DNA of 18,864 nt from Bacteroidales bacterium (GTDB lineage Bacteria > Bacteroidota > Bacteroidia > Bacteroidales > VadinHA17): assembly GCA_016936695.1 (NCBI GenBank), contig JAFGXK010000165.1:1-18864 (forward strand), read 5' to 3'. A program made the position numbers and the translations under genes. The notes under the pieces were generated by a model. It saw only the letters and a list, made by a program, of their open reading frames with translations. It was not told the origin of the DNA and did not search any database. Numbering within the stretch: position 1 is the first letter of the stretch; each line of letters opens with the position of its first letter. Positions 14,905-18,864 of the stretch are shown here, one piece after another.

Positions 14905-17379
14905 TTATACGAACAGGTTCACTCCTGCATCTTCAGTACGTTCGAGATAGGTAGCCACGCCACCCAGCTGCACACCGTCGACAAACTCCTCTTTCTTAAT
15001 ACCCATCACATCCATTGACATCTGGCAGGCCACCAGTTCAACGCCGTTATCAGCGGCCGTCTTTATCATACTCTCAAGCGAATCGACATTCTTCTTAATC
15101 ATCACTGAGCGCATCATTTTACTGCCCATGCCGGCCATATTCATCTTTGACAACCTCAGCTTTCGGCTTGACCGGGGCATCATAATGCCGAACATCTTGC
15201 CGTAGAAGTCTTTTTTTACCGGCACTTTCTCCTGCCGTCTTATGACATTGAGACCCCAGAAGGTAAAGAATATCGTGACCTTCTTTCCTGATGCCGCCGC
15301 GCCGTTGGCAATAATGAATATCGCCAGTGCCTTGTCAAGGTCATCGCTGAAGCATATCAGTGTGGTGTTATTGCCGGTGCGCTGCGATGCCACCCTGGCC
15401 GCCGGTTCTGCCTTGCGTACTATTGCAGTTATCTCGGCACCCTCCTGTTTGAGGTCGACAAGATCATTACCGGTGACATTTGCCCATGCCCTGACATCCT
15501 TGTAGAATCCGGCATCTGATGCTTTTATCCGCACTGCCTCACCGACGGCAATATTGTCTATCGACTGCTTCAGTTTCAGCACCGGTCCCGGGCACTGCAG
15601 ACCGCAGGCATCCACATCCTTTATCATGCTCTCATCAAGAAGTGCCGGAGCTCTCTTCTCCCTGGTGCCCTGGTAGATATGATCGTCATGACCTATATAG
15701 TCGTTGGCAAAGATATCCTCGTTACTCTGCTTCTGTGTGGCGGTCTCAAAGGTCTTAAGTCCGCCTGAGAGGTTATATACCTCGGGAAAGCCATTCTGCA
15801 TCAGTATCCTGCATGCAACATGGGCACGCAGTCCGACACCGCAGAAGGCAATGACCTTCTTGTTCTTCGGTATCTCGTCAAGATGCTCCCTAAGTTCATC
15901 AAGAGGTATGTTAACCGCACCTTCTATCGTCCCAAGCTGGTACTCATCACGTGTGCGTATGTCAAGGAGGAACATTTCCCCGGGTGAGTACCTGGCCACA
16001 TCACGCCATGAGATCATTTGAGTGGTGCCGTCAAGGATATTCTCAGCAACCATGCCGGCGATGTTCACAGGGTCTTTGGCCGATGAGTACGGCGGGGCAT
16101 AGGCATGTTCAATATCGGCAAGATCATGCACCGTTACTCCCTTGCTTATGGCTGCAGAGAAAAGGTCAATGCGCTTGTCGACACCGTCAAAACCAACTAT
16201 TTGTGCGCCAAGAAGGCGTCCGTCACCCGGTGAGAATGATATTTTTATTGACATCGGAAGAGCCCCGGGGTAATAACCCGCATGCGATGATGAGTGAGTG
16301 ATAGAGCTTATATGGGGTATATTCAGCTCCGACAGGTGCTTGCCTGAGACACCCGTGGATGCCACGGTGATATCAAAGACCTTGGCAATGGCAGTGTTGA
16401 TTGACCCCCGGTACCTCTTGTTGTTGCCCCTGACGATGTTGTCGGCAACGATCCTGCCCTGCTTGTTGGCCGGGCCGGCAAGATAGGTTATCATAGGTGT
16501 CCCGGTGACGGGATTGGCGAACTCTATAGCGTCGCCGACGGCATAGATGTCACTGTCATTTGTCTGGAGAAACTCATTGACCTTGATGCCTCCTGTCTTT
16601 CCCGTCTCCAGTCCCGCCTCCCTGGCAAGATGACTGTCGGGCCTGACGCCTATTGACAGTATAACAATGTCAGCTTTTATTGCCTTTGAGCTGCTCAGTC
16701 TGACCACAATACGGTCGTCCTCCCTGTCAAACGAAGAGACAGCAGTCTTGAGGTAGAACTCCACATTCTTCGTCTTCAGGTGCTGATGCACCAGCGACGC
16801 CATCGACAGATCAAGAGGAGTCATCACCTGGTCAGCCATCTCCACGATAGTGACGTTGATGCCGCTGTGGTGCAGGTTCTCTGCCATCTCCAGCCCGATG
16901 AAACCCGCACCCACAACCACCGCGTGACGTGGTTGCCTGGCTTCGATATATTTTTTTATACGGTCGGTGTCAGGCACATTGCGAAGAGTGAAGATACCCT
17001 CCTGATTTATTCCGGGCAAGGGTGGTCTCACAGGCTCGGCGCCAGGCGAGAGGATAAGTTTGTCATAACTCTCCCTGTAGATATTCCCGGTGCGGAGATC
17101 CTTCACCGTCACCTCCTTCTTCTCCCTGTCAATTGCAGCGACCTCGTTCATAGTCCGCACCTGCAGGTTAAAACGTGTGCCGAACGATTCAGGAGTCTGA
17201 ACAAACAGATTATCCCTCTCTGTTATTGTTCCACCGATATAATAAGGCAGTCCGCAGTTGGCATAGGAAATATATTCTCCTCTCTCGAACATTATTATTT
17301 CACTCTGCTCATCGAGCCTTCTCAGACGTGCTGCAGTTGAGGCTCCTCCGGCAACTCCTCCAACAATAAGATACTTCAT
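14905..17379 (-). CDS. Four-module sulfur protein: CoA-disulfide reductase-type flavoenzyme, rhodanese, TusA, DsrE/F-like
   Basis: An 824-aa fusion. Residues 1-320: FAD/NAD(P)H-binding disulfide reductase (IVGGVAGGASTAARLRR at 5-21; VVVGAGFIGLEMAENL at 154-169; IYAVGDAIEF at 278-287) with the single active cysteine Cys42 in SYANCGLPYYIGG, as in CoA-disulfide and NADH-polysulfide reductases. Residues 325-435: dimerisation domain with SHAGYYPGA and HAYAPPYSSAKDPVN. Residues 450-545: rhodanese with catalytic loop CGVGLR (Cys513). Residues 586-655: TusA/SirA domain with VDACGLQCPGPVLK (Cys592, Cys596). Residues 670-824: DsrE/DsrF-like domain with VACQMSMDVMG (Cys785). It probably reduces CoA disulfide, persulfide or polysulfide and passes sulfane sulfur along its cysteines in the cytosol. 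All key cysteines are present. A -7 box (17441-17434) lies 55 bp upstream. Stands alone. Confidence 0.93.
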   Translation of the reverse strand: MKYLIVGGVAGGASTAARLRRLDEQSEIIMFERGEYISYANCGLPYYIGGTITERDNLFVQTPESFGTRFNLQVRTMNEVAAIDREKKEVTVKDLRTGNIYRESYDKLILSPGAEPVRPPLPGINQEGIFTLRNVPDTDRIKKYIEARQPRHAVVVGAGFIGLEMAENLHHSGINVTIVEMADQVMTPLDLSMASLVHQHLKTKNVEFYLKTAVSSFDREDDRIVVRLSSSKAIKADIVILSIGVRPDSHLAREAGLETGKTGGIKVNEFLQTNDSDIYAVGDAIEFANPVTGTPMITYLAGPANKQGRIVADNIVRGNNKRYRGSINTAIAKVFDITVASTGVSGKHLSELNIPHISSITHSSSHAGYYPGALPMSIKISFSPGDGRLLGAQIVGFDGVDKRIDLFSAAISKGVTVHDLADIEHAYAPPYSSAKDPVNIAGMVAENILDGTTQMISWRDVARYSPGEMFLLDIRTRDEYQLGTIEGAVNIPLDELREHLDEIPKNKKVIAFCGVGLRAHVACRILMQNGFPEVYNLSGGLKTFETATQKQSNEDIFANDYIGHDDHIYQGTREKRAPALLDESMIKDVDACGLQCPGPVLKLKQSIDNIAVGEAVRIKASDAGFYKDVRAWANVTGNDLVDLKQEGAEITAIVRKAEPAARVASQRTGNNTTLICFSDDLDKALAIFIIANGAAASGKKVTIFFTFWGLNVIRRQEKVPVKKDFYGKMFGIMMPRSSRKLRLSKMNMAGMGSKMMRSVMIKKNVDSLESMIKTAADNGVELVACQMSMDVMGIKKEEFVDGVQLGGVATYLERTEDAGVNLFV

Positions 17380-17433
17380 TTTACTATTTTTTGTATTGTT
17401 AACAGAATAACAACAGAGAAGGAACTTCGTTCA

Positions 17434-17441
17434 CAAAGTTA
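17434..17441 (-). promoter_or_regulatory. -7 element (TAACTTTG) for the sulfur fusion gene
   Basis: Exact TAnnTTTG on the minus strand, 54 bp upstream of the ATG at 17379. No TTTG is seen at the -33 distance. Confidence 0.4.
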
Positions 17442-17720
17442 CTAAAATTTGTGCCACGACTGATTATTGGAATTATAGCCAAAACCCCGACGCATCTGAT
17501 GTTAACTTCAAAATCCGGTGACTCTTACCATAATCTGCCGTCATTAACTGACCACCTTCCGCCGGTTGTAAATATCAGTCATCATGAAGCTTATGGTTAC
17601 GAACTTCAGAATGGCCGGAAGTGGTTAGGGCCTCCTGTGTTTGCATTAGTGGCAAAGATTTCCATATTCGATATATAATTGTCATATAATATCCCTACAA
17701 ACGTCCCCCAAAATACAAAA

Positions 17721-17739
17721 TCCCCTGATAATCAGAGGG
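17721..17739. repeat. Palindrome centred on CTGATAATCAG
   Basis: TCCCCTGAT-A-ATCAGAGGG: nine pairable positions with one C-A mismatch and one T-G wobble around a single central A. No coding gene adjoins it and no T-run follows, so it is better read as a protein-binding or recombination-type site or chance than as a terminator. Confidence 0.45.
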
Positions 17740-17913
17740 TTTAAGTTGTCCCACCAGAACTGTCGGGGCTGTCTTAAGCAGTTTAAACACCTCAAATAAC
17801 TGAAAATTAGCTATATTCGCAGGAGGACAAAACAGGGGTACAATCATGACAGAATTATTTACAACTTCCCGATGGCTAAGTGTAAACATTTAGGGAATTT
17901 ACAGTCTCGGATC

Positions 17914-17944
17914 TTGATTTAGAACCTTTTCAATCTTATTTTTG
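17914..17944 (+). promoter_or_regulatory. Bacteroidota-type promoter for the GH106 gene
   Basis: TTG (17914-17916) followed after 20 bp by TATTTTTG (17937-17944), an exact TAnnTTTG. It predicts a start of transcription near 17950 and a leader of about 50 nt before the TTG start codon at 18003. Confidence 0.5.
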
Positions 17945-18002
17945 GGTTGGAGAACGGATAAAATATAAAAGCTAAGAAAGATTGATCTACACATATACCA
18001 CT

Positions 18003-18864
18003 TTGAAAATAGTTATTTATATAATTGCCTTTGTATTTATTTGGATTTTACCATCTGCCTGCAAGAATGAAAGGATTAATTCACCCGGTTCGCATGAAAA
18101 ATACAAGGATTTAAAAGAGAATTTTAAACATCCTGAATCAGTTTCCGGTGTCAACTGCTGGTGGTGGTGGCTAAATGGAAATGTAAACAAAGCTGCAATC
18201 GCTAAAGACCTGGAAGCCATGAAGTCCAGAAATTTTCAGGGAGCGATGGTTTTTGATGCCGGAGGGCATAATCAAAGGGGGAACAGGGATATTCCCGCAG
18301 GCCCTCTGTTTGGTTCGGATGAATGGAACGAACTGTTTCTTTTTGCGCTTGATAAAGCCAAAAGTCTGGGACTGGAGATAGGATTTAATATTCAAAGCGG
18401 TTGGAATTTAGGTGGACCCCGGGTAACACCACAATACGCGGCCAAACAGATTACATATTCAGAAACAAAAATTACAGGCGATAAAAATGTTTCGGTAAAA
18501 TTAGAATTGCCCGCCATCAGAAAAGATTTTTATAAAGATATCGTGGTGCTTGCCATTCCCGTAAATAATGACCAGAAAACCAATGATTTTATTACCGATT
18601 TGGATTTAAAACTGAGTTACCACGAGGTGGGTGGCTCCGCTCCAGACACCCGATTTTTATTGACGAATTCCCCCCAGGATAACACAAGGCCTCAAAATAA
18701 ACCCCGACATATTGTAAAAAAGGAGGATATAATAAATTTAACCTCTCAGATGAATGAAAAAGGAGTTGTGACCTGGGAGGCACCAGCGGGAGATTGGAGC
18801 GTTTTAAGAATCGGTTATACCTGCACCAATTCTCATGTTTCCACCTCAAGCGGCGACTGGCAGG
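18003..18864 (+). CDS. GH106 alpha-L-rhamnosidase-like glycoside hydrolase, lipoprotein, 3' part cut off by window edge
   Basis: An open frame of 287 codons runs to the window edge. It begins with TTG at 18003, giving MKIVIYIIAFVFIWILPSAC, a lipoprotein-type signal with Cys20 as the likely lipidated residue (the Leu is at -4 instead of -3, so the lipobox is not perfect). No ATG lies in frame before residue 72, which would remove the signal and the conserved start of the domain, so TTG is preferred. The mature part matches the N-terminal region of GH106: NCWWWLNGNVNKAAIAKDLEAMK (51-73), FGSDEWNELFLFALDKAKSLGLEIGFN (102-128) and SGWNLGGPRVTP (131-142). GH106 enzymes release alpha-L-rhamnose from pectic and other polysaccharides; members are usually about 900-1100 aa, so the larger part lies outside. 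The catalytic glutamates are not visible. Expected location: outer membrane or periplasm. The DNA is clearly more AT-rich than the genes to the left. Confidence 0.85.
   Translation, partial: MKIVIYIIAFVFIWILPSACKNERINSPGSHEKYKDLKENFKHPESVSGVNCWWWWLNGNVNKAAIAKDLEAMKSRNFQGAMVFDAGGHNQRGNRDIPAGPLFGSDEWNELFLFALDKAKSLGLEIGFNIQSGWNLGGPRVTPQYAAKQITYSETKITGDKNVSVKLELPAIRKDFYKDIVVLAIPVNNDQKTNDFITDLDLKLSYHEVGGSAPDTRFLLTNSPQDNTRPQNKPRHIVKKEDIINLTSQMNEKGVVTWEAPAGDWSVLRIGYTCTNSHVSTSSGDWQ

Larger units (their letters stand above)
17380..18002. other. 620-bp AT-rich intergenic region upstream of the GH106 gene
   Basis: It holds the 5' region of the sulfur fusion (17380-17450), a stretch without recognisable content (17451-17690), a palindrome (17721-17739), and a promoter-like pair for the GH106 gene (17914-17944). 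Two short ORFs (17451-17678 plus, 17695-17889 minus) resemble nothing I recognise and are not called. There is no intact transposase; a decayed insertion sequence is possible but not shown. Confidence 0.6.

Noticed and set aside
17451..17678. 75-codon plus-strand ORF
   Set aside because: No recognisable motif, no promoter-like element close by, and composition like non-coding DNA; could be decayed sequence but not supportable as a gene.
17715..17760. tRNA-like fragment around CTGATAATCAG followed by GGGTTTAAGTTGTCCC
   Set aside because: An anticodon-arm-like palindrome and a weak T-arm resemblance are present, but the T-loop lacks TTCRA and there is no D-arm or acceptor stem.

Overview
The window looks like a piece of a Bacteroidota (probably Bacteroidales-like, anaerobic or facultative, environmental) chromosome. 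The signs are a type IX secretion C-terminal sorting domain, a GH106 lipoprotein, a tricorn-type protease, an outer-membrane beta-barrel protein, scarce Shine-Dalgarno sequences, and several upstream matches to the Bacteroidota -7 element TAnnTTTG. No rRNA, complete tRNA, CRISPR array, phage gene or recognisable intact transposase was seen. Two genes run off the window edges (a DUF5009 membrane acyltransferase-like gene at the left, a GH106 gene at the right).

Layout. 1-5211 is a minus-strand block: a 1083-aa tricorn-like protease, then 6 bp later a Gfo/Idh/MocA oxidoreductase, then a repeat-bearing spacer and the DUF5009 protein. 5341-6567 (minus) encodes a secreted beta-propeller-like protein with a T9SS sorting domain, divergent from a RluA-type pseudouridine synthase (6661-7533, plus). 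7555-9096 (minus) is a radical-SAM/PLP aminomutase of the lysine 2,3-aminomutase family whose substrate-pocket residues do not look like those of a lysine enzyme. A 450-bp spacer full of short repeats separates it from asnA (9553-10584, minus). Then come an AlbA_2/Schlafen-domain protein and a DUF1846 protein (both plus), a TPR protein and a beta-barrel protein (both minus), and an 824-aa four-module sulfur-handling fusion (CoA-disulfide reductase, rhodanese, TusA, DsrE/F-like; minus). A 620-bp AT-rich spacer leads to a GH106 alpha-L-rhamnosidase-like lipoprotein, possibly the edge of a polysaccharide-utilisation locus.

Functionally this is mostly a mosaic of housekeeping and envelope genes rather than one pathway. 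The points most worth following are the four-module sulfur-relay protein, the aminomutase with altered substrate residues, and the habit of short repeat clusters sitting directly after stop codons (after the oxidoreductase, the T9SS protein and asnA). I found no convincing new defence or mobile system. Assignments rest on reading motifs by eye; no database search was possible.
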